Of a stretch of 64,000 bases of DNA, positions 36,027 to 45,443 are shown piece by piece. Under the pieces are notes generated by a model that saw only the letters and a program-made list of their open reading frames with translations, searched no databases and was not told the origin of the DNA. Position numbers and translations under genes: made by a program. Location: assembly GCA_016841965.1 (NCBI GenBank), contig JAEANN010000042.1:62001-126000 (forward strand). The letters run 5' to 3'. Within the stretch, counting starts at the first letter, position 1; each line of letters begins with the position of its first letter. The DNA comes from Candidatus Roseilinea mizusawaensis (GTDB taxonomy: Bacteria; Chloroflexota; Anaerolineae; J036; Brachytrichaceae).

Positions 36027-36937
36027 GCGCGCAATTGATCGGTTGCGGCGGCCTGTTTCAGTGCTTGCTCCAGCGCGCTGGTTCCGCCGGCAATGTCGAG
36101 CAGCTCGTTGGTGATGCCCTGCTGGCGAGCCTTGTTGTAGCTCAACGTCAGGCTGAAGATCAGGTCGCTGGCGCTGTCTGTGGCGTTGCGCATGGCAACC
36201 ATGCGCGCGGCATGTTCGCTGGCGAGCGATTCCAGCACAGCTACATAGACCTGCATTTCTGTCAGGCGGGGCAGCAGGCCGTCCAGGATTTCGACCGGAC
36301 CAGGCTCGAATTCATACGCCGGGCGCGGGCCGCTTTTGGACAAGTCGCCGGCCAGATCATCAGCAGCCAGGGGGAGCAGCCGGCGAATTACCGGACGCTG
36401 GGACACCATGCTGCGGAATTCGGTATAGGCCAGATAGACTTCGTCACACCGGCCATCCAGAAAATCATGAATCAGGGTGCGGGTGGCGGGGGTGGTATCA
36501 AGTAAGCCGGGGCGCGCCGGCAAATTGGCGAATTCGGCCACGATTTTTCGCCCGCGCCGATGCAGGAAATCACGGCCCTTGCGCCCGATGGTCACGTAAC
36601 TGACTGGCTTGCCGTATTGTTGCGCAAAGTCAAACGCTTCTCGGGCCACATTGATGTTGAATGCGCCGCACAGGCCACGATCCGATGTGATCAACAGAAT
36701 ATAAGCACTGTTGACCACGTCACGTCGGGTAAGCAAAGGATGACGCGTCTCGCCGCCGGCGAGCGCCGCCACATCGGCCAGCAATTGACGCGCCTTGCTA
36801 GCATAGGGCCGTGTGCCTTGCACAGCGTCTTGAGCGCGGCGCACCTTGCTGGCGCTGACTGCTTCAAGCGCGCGGGTGATCTGGCGAATATTTCTGACGC
36901 TGCGGATGCGCCGACGGATTTCTCGTGCTGTTGCCAT
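36023..36937 (-). CDS. atpG: F1 ATP synthase gamma subunit
   Basis: This 304-aa central rotor shaft begins MATAREIRRRIRSVRNIRQITRALEAVSASKVRRAQ (seen in part) and ends ITNELLDIAGGTSALEQALK, the two conserved helices that form the coiled coil. ITSDRGLCGAFNINV is the central signature. It follows atpA by 62 nt. The ATGA overlap with the next gene couples the glycosyltransferase to it. Confidence 0.95.
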   Translation of the reverse strand: MATAREIRRRIRSVRNIRQITRALEAVSASKVRRAQDAVQGTRPYASKARQLLADVAALAGGETRHPLLTRRDVVNSAYILLITSDRGLCGAFNINVAREAFDFAQQYGKPVSYVTIGRKGRDFLHRRGRKIVAEFANLPARPGLLDTTPATRTLIHDFLDGRCDEVYLAYTEFRSMVSQRPVIRRLLPLAADDLAGDLSKSGPRPAYEFEPGPVEILDGLLPRLTEMQVYVAVLESLASEHAARMVAMRNATDSASDLIFSLTLSYNKARQQGITNELLDIAGGTSALEQALKQAAATDQLRA

Positions 36938-36999
36938 GAGCGGTGAAAGCCTCGCGTGTCAGGATGTGCGGGCCACAGGGCTGTCCTGTGGCTTATAGC

Positions 37000-38706
37000 T
37001 TAGCCAGACCAGCCCCGATTGAACGCTTCGATAGCCAGACGCAGTTTGGCAATGGTGTCATCGCTCAGCCGCTTTTCGTCCATGATAGCCTTGTTGATGT
37101 CGGGGTAAGTTGTCTCCATGTATTTGATGAAGCTTTCCTCCCAGGCTACCACACGACTGACCGGTACTTTATCCAGATAGCCGTTTGTCACCGCAAACAG
37201 CGCGGTGACTTCAGCAGCCAGCGTGCGCGGCTCGTATTGGCGCTGCTTGAGAATTTCTGTTAGCCGGCGGCCGCGATCCAGCGTCGCCTGAGTTGTCTTG
37301 TCCAGGTCGCTGCCGAAGCTGGCAAATGCTTGCAGCTCGCGGAACTGCGAGAGTTCGAGTTTCAGCCGGCCGGCCACCTGTTTCATGGCGCGGGTTTGCG
37401 CATCGCCACCGACGCGGCTGACGCTGAGGCCAACACTGATGGCCGGGCGAATACCGGCGTTGAACAGGTCGGTCTCTAGGAACAACTGTCCGTCGGTGAT
37501 CGAGATGACGTTGGTGGGCACGTAAGCCGAAATATCGCCCAACTGCGTCTCAATGATTGGCAGAGCGGTCAAAGAGCCGCCGGAGCGTGGATTGCGCACG
37601 AGTTTGTATCCCTCGCCAAGCGCCTTGAGATCGTGCCTGGCCTGCTCTTCGCCCAGCGCGTCGGTGTAAATCTTGCCATTGACACTTTCGCCGTTGCCCC
37701 ACTCCGAAGAGTCCTCTTGCTTGCGAATGACGAATTCGGGCGCCAGGCGAGCAGCGCGTTCGAGCAGACGTGAATGCAAATAGAAGATGTCGCCGGGGTA
37801 CGCTTCACGGGCCGGCGGACGGCGCAGCAGCAGGGACACCTGGCGATAGGCATAGGCATGCTTGGTCAAGTCATCGTATACACACAGCGCGTCGTTGATG
37901 ATCTGGCCTTGCACCAGCACGCCATTCTCCATCACCTCTTCGCCCATCGCCGCGCCGGCATAGGGGGCGATGTATTGCAAGGCAGCAGCATCGGAGGCGG
38001 CAGCCACGACGATGATGGTGTAATCCATTGCGCCGTACTTTTCCAAGGTGGCGACGACGCGCGCGATCTGGGCCAGTTTCTGGCCGATGGCGACGTAGAT
38101 GCACACCATGCCTTTGCCTTTCTGGTTGATGATGGTGTCGACGCACACGGCGGTCTTGCCGGTGCTGCGATCGCCGATGATCAGCTCGCGCTGGCCGCGC
38201 CCGATTGGGATCAGCGCGTCGATGGCTTTGATGCCGGTTTGCACCGGCGTGTCGACATTGGCGCGCTTGACAACGCCGGGGGCGATGCGCTCCAGAGGAC
38301 GGAATTTGGTGGTGTTGATCGGCCCTTTGCCATCCAGGGGCCGGCCCAATGGATCGACCACACGACCGATCAACGCTTCTCCAACCGGCACAGAAATAAT
38401 GCGGCCGGTGGAGCGCACGGTGTCGCCCTCTTCGATATCCTGGTAATCGCCCATGACGATCACGCCGACTTCATCCGGCTCCAGGTTGAGGGCCATACCC
38501 AGCTTGCCGCTCTTGGTGAATTCCACCAACTCAGAAGCCTGCACGTTCTTCAAGCCGCTGCAACGCGCAATACCGTCGCCGATCTCAACGACTGTGCCAA
38601 CATCCACGGCTTCCAACGTGGGGGCAAATTGTTCAATCTGGGCGCGCAGGGCTTCAGCGATATTGTTCAAATCCATACCGCTGGCAGGCGAATCCGCACG
38701 AATCAT
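37000..38706 (-). CDS. atpA: F1 ATP synthase alpha subunit, with an insertion
   Basis: This 568-aa regulatory nucleotide-binding subunit is about 55 residues longer than usual. The phosphate loop is GDRSTGKTA (about 179-187), with Ser in place of the usual Gln. Most of the extra length is an insertion near residues 325-373, between [11 protein letters not shown] and [14 protein letters not shown] smaller one lies near 258-268. GGAGG is 6 nt before ATG 38706, which supports the long start. No atpH or F0 genes precede it; the upstream gene encodes a SurA-like protein. Confidence 0.95.
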   Translation of the reverse strand: MIRADSPASGMDLNNIAEALRAQIEQFAPTLEAVDVGTVVEIGDGIARCSGLKNVQASELVEFTKSGKLGMALNLEPDEVGVIVMGDYQDIEEGDTVRSTGRIISVPVGEALIGRVVDPLGRPLDGKGPINTTKFRPLERIAPGVVKRANVDTPVQTGIKAIDALIPIGRGQRELIIGDRSTGKTAVCVDTIINQKGKGMVCIYVAIGQKLAQIARVVATLEKYGAMDYTIIVVAAASDAAALQYIAPYAGAAMGEEVMENGVLVQGQIINDALCVYDDLTKHAYAYRQVSLLLRRPPAREAYPGDIFYLHSRLLERAARLAPEFVIRKQEDSSEWGNGESVNGKIYTDALGEEQARHDLKALGEGYKLVRNPRSGGSLTALPIIETQLGDISAYVPTNVISITDGQLFLETDLFNAGIRPAISVGLSVSRVGGDAQTRAMKQVAGRLKLELSQFRELQAFASFGSDLDKTTQATLDRGRRLTEILKQRQYEPRTLAAEVTALFAVTNGYLDKVPVSRVVAWEESFIKYMETTYPDINKAIMDEKRLSDDTIAKLRLAIEAFNRGWSG

Positions 38707-38835
38707 TCATATCCTCCGCATTGTTATCATCTGCCGGACACCGCTTAGGACTCAGCCGGCGTCCAACGAGTTTGCTCCGCGTATCACAAGCCGGCATGAT
38801 ACCCGACGGGTCAAGTTTGGGCAAGACGCCGGCAA

Positions 38836-38868
38836 CAAAACTGCCCGGCAACAAGATGCCGGGACAGT
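38836..38868 (-). terminator. Rho-independent terminator after the SurA-like gene
   Basis: ACTG-CCCGGCA (38840-38850) pairs with TGCCGGG-(A)-CAGT (38857-38868), an 11-bp stem with one bulge and a 6-nt loop. On the minus strand it is followed by TTTTGTT. It lies 26 nt after the stop of the SurA-like gene and separates it from atpA. Confidence 0.75.
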
Positions 38869-38893
38869 GCGCAACAGAAACCTCACAACCCGG

Positions 38894-40225
38894 TTATGGC
38901 ACACCCGACAGATTAGCCCGTCGGAATTGATCGATCTGAGTTCTGAGAGCGGCCGGCACGATTGTGGCCGGATCGATGAGACGCTGCACCCGGGCCGGGT
39001 CGTTTTGGGCATTGCGCAGCCAATCGTCGTAAGCTTGCTGCTGAGCCGTTCTCAATTCGCTTGCTGCGCGGTCGCGGATTTCACGGCCGGTGGGCAGCAG
39101 CAAATAGGCTCCCCCCAGGCTAGATGTCACAACCGGAGAAGGCTGATTGAGGGGCGCCGTATCCAGTGCGGCCAACACATCAACGCCAAACTCTTGTTCA
39201 ACGGCTGTAGCCGTGCGCCAGTCACGCATGCCACCGGAACCGACCACCGCCGGCTGCGTGATGGCATTCGTCTGGCTGATCAACGCATCAAACGTGATAG
39301 CGCCCGAGGTCAGTTGTTGCAGACCTTGCGTGGCCGACTCGACAGTGTTGAAGCGAATGTAGCTGAACTGGTAGTGCATGGTGCGGGTCGGCACGTCGCG
39401 GCCAATCGCTTCTTGCAAACGCTGAGCGATTAGGCTGCTTTCATAGACGCGCTCGAACTCGGATTCAGGATATCCCATCGACACATAAAACTCGCGCCCG
39501 CGTTGTTTGATCTGGTCAAGATCAGCCTGGCTGATGGATGTAGGCTGAGCGGGCGGCGCAAGCGTCGGCGGCGCAAGCGTCGGCGGCGCAAGCGGGGTGA
39601 TGACGGTTGTTCCGGTGAGGCCGGCCGTGTCGGTGGGTGTCGGCAACGGTGTTGGGGTTGGGGCAGGCGTGTAGGTGGGGAACGGGGTCAAGGTGGCGCG
39701 GTAAAAACCGTTCTGGCGCTCGATCTCTTCCTGCACTTCCTGAGGCGACACGATAATGCCACGCCGCTGCGCTTCCTGCCGGATCAACTGGTCTTCGATG
39801 AGCGAGTCCAGAGCAGCATTGGCGATTTGCGCGGTGTCGATGCGATTAGCGATCTGCTGAAGTTGCTGCTGATAGAACTGGATGAGGAAATCGTTGCCCC
39901 CTTCTGCGTTCTGTTGTTGCATGGCCTGAATCTGCTGAATCACCTGGCCGTAGTTGAATGTCGCCTGCGCCAGTTCGATTCTCATCCGCGACTGCACCTG
40001 CGACACGGTGATGGGTTGGCCATCTACTGTGGCAACTGAGCGACCGGGATTGACCACAAACTCCTGTACTACGAAAGCGACGATGAGCAGGACAACCAGG
40101 ATGGTGACGACCAGAGAGCCGATCACCACGATCTGGCGAACCCGGCGCTCGCGCTGGTAGCGCGAATCGCGCGTCTGCACCAGATCAGAAATGTTGGACT
40201 GGGAAACCTTGGGCTTGTAAGGCAT
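38894..40225 (-). CDS. SurA/PrsA-like membrane-anchored foldase
   Basis: The 443-aa protein has a basic cytoplasmic N-terminus, one helix near residues 33-53, and then a SurA-type N-terminal domain starting SVATVDGQPITVSQVQSRMRIEL, with a long Gln-rich helical part. A Pro/Thr linker (about 180-232) includes the TLAPP triplication. The C-terminal part resembles a parvulin peptidyl-prolyl isomerase domain, but the match is weak and catalytic residues are unclear. It should help fold exported proteins. The gene lies between ssb and atpA on the same strand and ends in its own terminator. Confidence 0.78.
   Translation of the reverse strand: MPYKPKVSQSNISDLVQTRDSRYQRERRVRQIVVIGSLVVTILVVLLIVAFVVQEFVVNPGRSVATVDGQPITVSQVQSRMRIELAQATFNYGQVIQQIQAMQQQNAEGGNDFLIQFYQQQLQQIANRIDTAQIANAALDSLIEDQLIRQEAQRRGIIVSPQEVQEEIERQNGFYRATLTPFPTYTPAPTPTPLPTPTDTAGLTGTTVITPLAPPTLAPPTLAPPAQPTSISQADLDQIKQRGREFYVSMGYPESEFERVYESSLIAQRLQEAIGRDVPTRTMHYQFSYIRFNTVESATQGLQQLTSGAITFDALISQTNAITQPAVVGSGGMRDWRTATAVEQEFGVDVLAALDTAPLNQPSPVVTSSLGGAYLLLPTGREIRDRAASELRTAQQQAYDDWLRNAQNDPARVQRLIDPATIVPAALRTQIDQFRRANLSGVP
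39552..39596. repeat. 15-bp tandem repeat, three copies, in the SurA-like linker
   Basis: GGCGGCGCAAGCGTC occurs twice perfectly and a third time with two differences. On the coding strand it gives three successive TLAPP blocks in the Pro/Thr linker between the two domains. Confidence 0.9.
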
Positions 40226-40285
40226 GTCGTATAGGAGTAATTTGAGGTTGGCGATCCGGCCACACAGGACTTGATGCCGGCAACC

Positions 40286-40699
40286 CTAGAACGGGAAAGT
40301 CTCCTCGCTGTTGCCGCTTGCACTGTCTTCATCGTACTGATTGAAGTCGTCACGGGCGACATGCGTCCGACGCTCACCCAGTAGGATCATCTCATTGGCG
40401 ACGATTTCGGTGCGGTAATGGCGCTTGCCTTCGGCATCTTCCCATCCTCGCGTCTGGATCCGGCCCTCGATATAGACCTGCTGGCCACGCGTGAGGTGCT
40501 GTTTGCAGATCTCAGCAAGGCTGCCCCAGGCAACCACGTTGAACCATTCGCTGTCCTCTCGGCGCTCGCCCTCAGGAGTGACCCAGGTTCGCCGGGTTTC
40601 GACGGCAAATGAGGCGACGGCCTTGCCGCCGGGCGTGTATCGCAGTTCGGGATCGCGCCCCAATTGCCCGATAATCAAAACCTTGTTCAGACCGCGCAT
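40286..40699 (-). CDS. ssb: Single-stranded DNA-binding protein
   Basis: This 137-aa protein binds single-stranded DNA in replication and repair. The OB-fold starts MRGLNKVLIIGQLGRDPELRY, with SEWFNVVAWGSLAEICKQHL and GQQVYIEGRIQTRGWED. The acidic tip SEETFPF is the usual partner-binding tail, although the linker before it is short. GGAG lies upstream of ATG 40699. It follows rpsF by 83 nt; rpsR, often next, is absent. Confidence 0.95.
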   Translation of the reverse strand: MRGLNKVLIIGQLGRDPELRYTPGGKAVASFAVETRRTWVTPEGERREDSEWFNVVAWGSLAEICKQHLTRGQQVYIEGRIQTRGWEDAEGKRHYRTEIVANEMILLGERRTHVARDDFNQYDEDSASGNSEETFPF

Positions 40700-40782
40700 G
40701 GCTTTCTCCGAGTTGCATCAAGGGCGCAGTCCGGCTGAATGAGCTGGATGCGCCTTTCTGATCATAGCGCGTCGGGCAAGTA

Positions 40783-41211
40783 TCACGCAGCGGTCGGCGC
40801 GTCAGAGGGGACAGGCTCGCCGGCGTCCACAGCAACTACGGACTCAGACTCGGACTCGGTCTCAGTCTTGGACTCGGTCTCGGCAACGGCAGGCGTCTCC
40901 AACAAGCGGGTTACATCCAGGTCGTCATCGGCGCGGATCAAAAGAAAGCGAATGATGTCCTCGGTCAGCTTGAGCCGGCTTTCGATGCGGGCAATGGAAT
41001 GCGGCTCCAGTTCCAGCACATTGAAGACATAGCGGCCGTCGCGGAACTTGCGGATGGGATACATCAACCGGCGCATACCCCACGAGGTGGACTTGAGGAT
41101 TTTGCCCCCCTCAGCGGTGATGAACTCTGAGACGCGCTGCATGAGCGCAGTGGCGCCGGCGTCATCGACATCCGGCTTGATGATAAACGTCAATTCGTAA
41201 TAACGAGACAT
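40783..41211 (-). CDS. rpsF: Small ribosomal subunit protein bS6
   Basis: The 142-aa protein begins MSRYYELTFIIKPDVDD and contains GMRRLMYPIRKFRDGRYVFN, both bS6 signatures. The ferredoxin-like fold occupies residues 1-95. A long acidic tail follows, with repeated Glu/Ser/Thr (ETESKTETESES), coded by imperfect GACTCG repeats near 40840-40885. ATG 41211 is the family start. AAGGAG is about 14 nt upstream, rather far. It is the first gene of the rpsF-ssb pair. Confidence 0.95.
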   Translation of the reverse strand: MSRYYELTFIIKPDVDDAGATALMQRVSEFITAEGGKILKSTSWGMRRLMYPIRKFRDGRYVFNVLELEPHSIARIESRLKLTEDIIRFLLIRADDDLDVTRLLETPAVAETESKTETESESESVVAVDAGEPVPSDAPTAA

Positions 41212-41414
41212 TGTATAAAAAGTGACTCCTTTCCCTGGTATATCTGCCCCTGCCATCGCACCGGCTTTTGGGCGCGTCACAAGCGCCAAAAAAGCGGACA
41301 CGCTCGACGGCGCGCCCGCGGGTGAGTCGCAGGAGCGGAAAGCTACGCTACCGCCTCGGCTAGCCTTGGCGACGGGCAATCATATCACGAATCAGGCCGG
41401 CGCTGAAACCGATT

Positions 41415-41420
41415 TACAAT
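41415..41420 (+). promoter_or_regulatory. -10 box (TACAAT) of a probable leaderless promoter
   Basis: TACAAT ends 7 nt before ATG 41428 of the GNAT-like gene. No ribosome-binding site is visible. Confidence 0.6.
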
Positions 41421-41427
41421 TGCGGAC

Positions 41428-42645
41428 ATGCGCACATCGCCCGACGACACATCTGCAACCCACTCCACAGCGAGCGGCCCCGCCCATACAGCCTCACCCC
41501 ATCTCCCCGTTCAGATCGCCGAGTGCCGGACCCGCCCAGAGCGGCGTGCGTTCATCGAGTTCCAGTGGGAAATTTACCGAGACGATCCCTACTGGGTGCC
41601 GCCGTTGATCAGCGAGCGCGAGGCGTTCTACGACCAGAGTAAAAATCCCTTCTTCGAGCACGCTGAAGCAAGCATGTTTGTCGCCCGGCGCGATGGCAGA
41701 ATCGTCGGCACCATCGTCGCCGTCCTCAACTACCGGCACAACGAGTTTCATCAGGAAAAGACCGGGTTCTTTGGCGGCTTCGAGTGTGTAAATGACTACT
41801 CCGTCGCCAGGGCGCTGCTCGACACAGCGCGAGATTGGCTGCGTGCGCGCGGCATGACCGTCATGCGCGGCCCGGCCACTCTGAGCAGCAACGACGAATG
41901 GGGGTTGTTGATCGAGGGGTTTGACTCGGAGCCGATGGTGCTGATGACTTACAATCCGCCCTACTACATCGATCTACTCGAGCAGTACGGCTTCCGCAAG
42001 GCCATGGACCTGCTGGCATGGTGGGTGCCAATCGACACCGCTCGAGACAAGGTGCTGCAAGGCAAGTTCGAGCGCGTCGTCAAGGCTGTGCTCAAGCGCG
42101 GCAAATTCACCGTTCGCAACGCCGTGCTCAAGGATTTCAACAACGAGATCGAGAAACTCAAGAAAATCTACAACGGCGCGTGGGAAAAGAACTGGGGCTT
42201 TGTGCCGCTGACCGATCACGAATTGCAGCACCTGGCCAATAACCTCAAGCAATTCGCGGACCAGGATTTTATCTTCGTCACAGAAGTGAACGGCGAACCG
42301 GTCGGCTTCTCGGTGACGCTGCCCAACGTCAACCGGCCTTTGCGCAAAGCCTATCCCAATCCCAAGACGCCGGAATGGTGGACGCTGCTGAAGTTTCTGT
42401 GGTATCGGCGCACAATGGTCAACAGCGTGCGTGTGATCCTGCTGGGCCTGCTGCCCGAATACCGCGCCAGCGGTATGGACGCCGTCATGATTTACAAAAC
42501 ACTCCAAGTTGGCCTGCGCAAAGGCATGATCGGCGGGGAGATGTCATGGATTCTTGAAACGAACCAGGACATGAACCGTATCAACAAGCTGGTTGGGGGA
42601 GAAATATACAAGCGATACCGCGTGTATGACCTATCAATTGTCTGA
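41428..42645 (+). CDS. GNAT-like (YghO-type) predicted acyltransferase
   Basis: The 405-aa cytoplasmic protein has an N-terminal part with FQWEIYRDDPYWVPPLISERE and FFEHAEASMFVARRDGRIVGTI, the latter typical of a GNAT core strand. The middle carries MRGPATLSSNDEWGLLIEGF and the end GLLPEYRASGMDAVMIYK is an acetyl-CoA-binding-like turn. Relatives such as YghO are poorly characterised; a role in lipid or surface polymer modification is only a guess. It overlaps the next gene by 20 nt, so the two are probably co-expressed. Confidence 0.75.
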   Translation: MRTSPDDTSATHSTASGPAHTASPHLPVQIAECRTRPERRAFIEFQWEIYRDDPYWVPPLISEREAFYDQSKNPFFEHAEASMFVARRDGRIVGTIVAVLNYRHNEFHQEKTGFFGGFECVNDYSVARALLDTARDWLRARGMTVMRGPATLSSNDEWGLLIEGFDSEPMVLMTYNPPYYIDLLEQYGFRKAMDLLAWWVPIDTARDKVLQGKFERVVKAVLKRGKFTVRNAVLKDFNNEIEKLKKIYNGAWEKNWGFVPLTDHELQHLANNLKQFADQDFIFVTEVNGEPVGFSVTLPNVNRPLRKAYPNPKTPEWWTLLKFLWYRRTMVNSVRVILLGLLPEYRASGMDAVMIYKTLQVGLRKGMIGGEMSWILETNQDMNRINKLVGGEIYKRYRVYDLSIV

Positions 42646-44113
42646 CGCCGGCTTCGATCCGGCAGCCATGCAAGGCCGGGCCAGCCGCAGCGCGACGCAA
42701 CGCATGTTCACCAAAAGCCGCCTTCTCAACGTGTTGATTGATGCCTGCCTCATCAACATCAGTTTTGTCATCGGCTACATCATGCGCTATGACTGGCAAT
42801 GGTTTCGCGAGACCGGCTTCGAAGCCCGGTTGACCGATTACTGGCCGATCCAGTTGACGTTTACCCTGACACTGCTCGTTCTGTATCAGCTCGACGGCGT
42901 ATACGCCAACCGTCGGGCGCCCTCGTGGCTGGATCAGATGTACGCCATCACCAACGGCACAGCCAAGGGCATCATCATTGTTCTGGCCTTTATTTTCATT
43001 TTCCGGCCGCTCACCTATTCGCGGCTGCTGATCTTGCAAGCCGGCGTAATCACCATCATCCTGCTGGGCATTGCGCGCTGGGCGCGTGGCCTGATCGAGG
43101 CGTATCTGCGGCGCAAGGGCATCGGTGTAGCGCGGGTGTTGCTCGTTGGGGCGGGCGAACTGGGTCGGGCTGTGATGCGCACGATTGTTGCCCGGCCCGA
43201 GTTGGGCTATCAGTGCGTTGGCTTCGTCGACGACGACCCGGAGCGGGGGGCTACGAATATTGGCCGGTTTACGGCGCTGGGATCGCTGAGCTGCCTGCCA
43301 GAAATAATAGGCCGGCGCGCTGTGGACGAGGTGGTGATCACACTCCCCTGGTCTGCGCAGCCAAAGATCATGCAAATCATGCGCCTGTGCGAGACGCATC
43401 GCGTGCGCGTGCATGTTGCGCCGTCGCTGTTGCAACTCAACCTGACGCGCATCAATGTGGATGATTTTGGCGGCATTCCGCTCTTGACCACGAATGAGCG
43501 GCGAATTGGACGGGGCGACCAGATCGCCAAGCGCCTGTTCGACTTGCTCGGCGCGTTGCTGGTGCTGTCGCTCACCTGGCCCATTATTGCCCTCACGGCG
43601 CTGTTGGTGCGCCTGGAATCGCCCGGCTCGCCGGTGTTCTCACAGATTCGCGTTGGCCAGGATGGCCGGCGTTTCAAGCTCTACAAATTGCGCTCGATGC
43701 GCGCAGACGCGGACACCCTCAAGCATGAACTGCTGCCCTACAACGAAGCCGATGGCCCACTGTTCAAGATGCGCAACGATCCTCGCCTGACCAAAGTTGG
43801 GCGCATCATTCGCCGGCTGAGCATCGACGAACTCTTGCAATTCTGGAACGTCCTGCGCGGCGACATGAGCATCGTCGGCCCGCGCCCCAACCTACCTGAA
43901 GAAGTGGCGCGCTACGCCGAGTGGCAACGCGAACGGCTGCGGGTCAAGCCGGGCATCACCGGCCTGTCACAGATCAGCGGACGCAGCGAGCTGACGTTTG
44001 ATGAGACCTGCATGCTCGACATCTACTACATTGAAAACTGGTCGCTGTCGCAGGATATCAAGATCGCGCTGAAAACCATCCCCTACCTATTGTCTGCGCG
44101 CGGCGCCTACTGA
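42626..44113 (+). CDS. Polyprenyl-phosphate sugar-1-phosphate transferase (WbaP/WcaJ type)
   Basis: This 495-aa enzyme starts exopolysaccharide assembly by moving a sugar-1-phosphate onto undecaprenyl phosphate. Four to five N-terminal helices precede a Rossmann-like domain (RVLLVGAGELGRAVM to VITLPWS). The C-terminal catalytic domain starts KRLFDLLGALLVL and includes FKLYKLRSMRADAD, DELLQFWNVLRGDMSIVGPRP and KPGITGLSQISGRSEL. ATG 42626 lies inside the end of the preceding gene and lacks a ribosome-binding site, so coupling is likely. Earlier starts at 42593 overlap more. No other polysaccharide genes adjoin it. Confidence 0.92.
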   Translation: MTYQLSDAGFDPAAMQGRASRSATQRMFTKSRLLNVLIDACLINISFVIGYIMRYDWQWFRETGFEARLTDYWPIQLTFTLTLLVLYQLDGVYANRRAPSWLDQMYAITNGTAKGIIIVLAFIFIFRPLTYSRLLILQAGVITIILLGIARWARGLIEAYLRRKGIGVARVLLVGAGELGRAVMRTIVARPELGYQCVGFVDDDPERGATNIGRFTALGSLSCLPEIIGRRAVDEVVITLPWSAQPKIMQIMRLCETHRVRVHVAPSLLQLNLTRINVDDFGGIPLLTTNERRIGRGDQIAKRLFDLLGALLVLSLTWPIIALTALLVRLESPGSPVFSQIRVGQDGRRFKLYKLRSMRADADTLKHELLPYNEADGPLFKMRNDPRLTKVGRIIRRLSIDELLQFWNVLRGDMSIVGPRPNLPEEVARYAEWQRERLRVKPGITGLSQISGRSELTFDETCMLDIYYIENWSLSQDIKIALKTIPYLLSARGAY

Positions 44114-44152
44114 CAGACGCCCTGCGCGATACCCCGCCCCGGCTCTTGCGTA

Positions 44153-44204
44153 CGATAGTTTCGCCCGATACTTTCGCCCGATACTTTCGCCCGATACTTT
44201 CGCC
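44153..44204. repeat. 13-bp tandem repeat, four copies, upstream of the desaturase
   Basis: The unit CGATACTTTCGCC is repeated four times; the first copy has one change (AGT for ACT). The block lies between the sugar transferase gene and the TATAAT box of the desaturase gene, so it might be a series of regulator sites or only slippage. The 13-bp period is not a multiple of the helical turn. Confidence 0.93.
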
Positions 44205-44231
44205 CGAACGTGCTCGCCTCGGTCGTCCGGC

Positions 44232-44237
44232 TATAAT
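44232..44237 (+). promoter_or_regulatory. -10 box (TATAAT) upstream of the desaturase gene
   Basis: A consensus TATAAT sits 39 nt before ATG 44277. The -35 region has no clear match. The four 13-bp repeats end 27 nt upstream of this box. Confidence 0.5.
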
Positions 44238-44276
44238 CGCGCGAATTGTCAGCAATGGAGTTTGATCAAAAGAAGC

Positions 44277-45407
44277 ATGTCAACATTGTCGGTTGTAAAA
44301 CAAAGTGCCTCCCCCGTTCGTTCTGTGCCGTTCACCGGGCAAGTGGGCTTCCGCAAGGCGCTCTCTGAAAGAATCGAAGCCTACATGGCCCAGCACAAGC
44401 TACCCGCAAAAGACGTGCCGGCGATGTACCTGAAGACGGCTATCATCATGACCTGGTGGCTGGGCAGCTACCTGCTTATCATGCTGGGCGGTTTCCATCC
44501 CCTGATCAACATCGCCCTGTGCGTATCGTTTGGGCTGGCCACGGCCGGCATCGGCTTCAACATCATGCACGATGCCATTCATGGCGCTTATTCAAAACAT
44601 CGCTGGATCAACAAACTGATGGGCATGACGATGGAGTTGCTCGGCAGCTCAAGCGCGTTCTGGCGACAGAAGCACAATATCTGGCACCACACCTACACGA
44701 ACATCGCTGGGCTGGATGAGGACCTGGAAACCCATGGCTTGTTGCGCTTCAGCCCGCACGACCCATGGAGGCCCTATCACCGCTTTCAGCACCTATACGT
44801 CCCGTTCGTGTATAGCCTGGCCGGCCTGCAGTGGCTGCTGTTCCGCGATTTTCAGATCTATTTCACGGGCAAAACAGACGAGCACCACCGCTACCCCCCG
44901 CTCAGCCCCAAGGAGCACATTATTTTCTGGGGCGGCAAGCTGACCATCCTCACCCTACTGCTTGGTTTGCCGTTGTTGGTGTTCCCATGGTGGCAGGTGC
45001 TTATCGGGTTCCTCATCGTCATGTTCACCATTGGATTTGCGCTCACGACTATCTTCCAGCTCGCGCACGTGATGGACGAGGCGCAATTCCCCGAACCCAG
45101 CGGAGACCCATTGCAAATCGAGAATGAGTGGGCCATCCACCAGGTGGAGACCACCGTGAACTTTGCGCCGGGCAACAAGATTCTGAACTGGTATGCCGGC
45201 GGCCTCAACTTCCAGATCGAGCATCATTTGATGCCGCACATCTGCCACATCCACTATCCCCGGCTGTCAAAAATCGTGCAGGAGACCTGCCGCGAATTCG
45301 GCGTGAAGCACTTCACCTACCCCACTTGGCGCGCCGCCCTCCTCGGCCATCTGCGTGTACTCAAGCGACTGGGCCAGCCCCCGCAATCGGCACTGACACG
45401 CGCCTAA
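44277..45407 (+). CDS. Fatty acid desaturase, front-end type
   Basis: This 376-aa membrane di-iron enzyme introduces a double bond into a fatty acyl chain. Three His boxes are visible: HDAIHG (HDxxHG), HNIWHH (HxxHH) and QIEHH (QxxHH). The Gln in the third box is typical of front-end (delta-5/delta-6 like) desaturases, but no cytochrome b5 domain is fused. Hydrophobic pairs lie near residues 55-95 and 170-240. ATG 44277 has AAGAAG close by and GGAG farther off. The gene has its own -10 box and is followed by a strong hairpin. Confidence 0.9.
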   Translation: MSTLSVVKQSASPVRSVPFTGQVGFRKALSERIEAYMAQHKLPAKDVPAMYLKTAIIMTWWLGSYLLIMLGGFHPLINIALCVSFGLATAGIGFNIMHDAIHGAYSKHRWINKLMGMTMELLGSSSAFWRQKHNIWHHTYTNIAGLDEDLETHGLLRFSPHDPWRPYHRFQHLYVPFVYSLAGLQWLLFRDFQIYFTGKTDEHHRYPPLSPKEHIIFWGGKLTILTLLLGLPLLVFPWWQVLIGFLIVMFTIGFALTTIFQLAHVMDEAQFPEPSGDPLQIENEWAIHQVETTVNFAPGNKILNWYAGGLNFQIEHHLMPHICHIHYPRLSKIVQETCREFGVKHFTYPTWRAALLGHLRVLKRLGQPPQSALTRA

Positions 45408-45443
45408 GCCTGACACTGCGATAGATACAACATAGATACAATG

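Noticed and set aside
42593-42625. Upstream extension of the sugar transferase gene to TTG 42593
   Set aside because: It overlaps the preceding gene by over 50 nt and adds residues without family similarity; ATG 42626 was kept.
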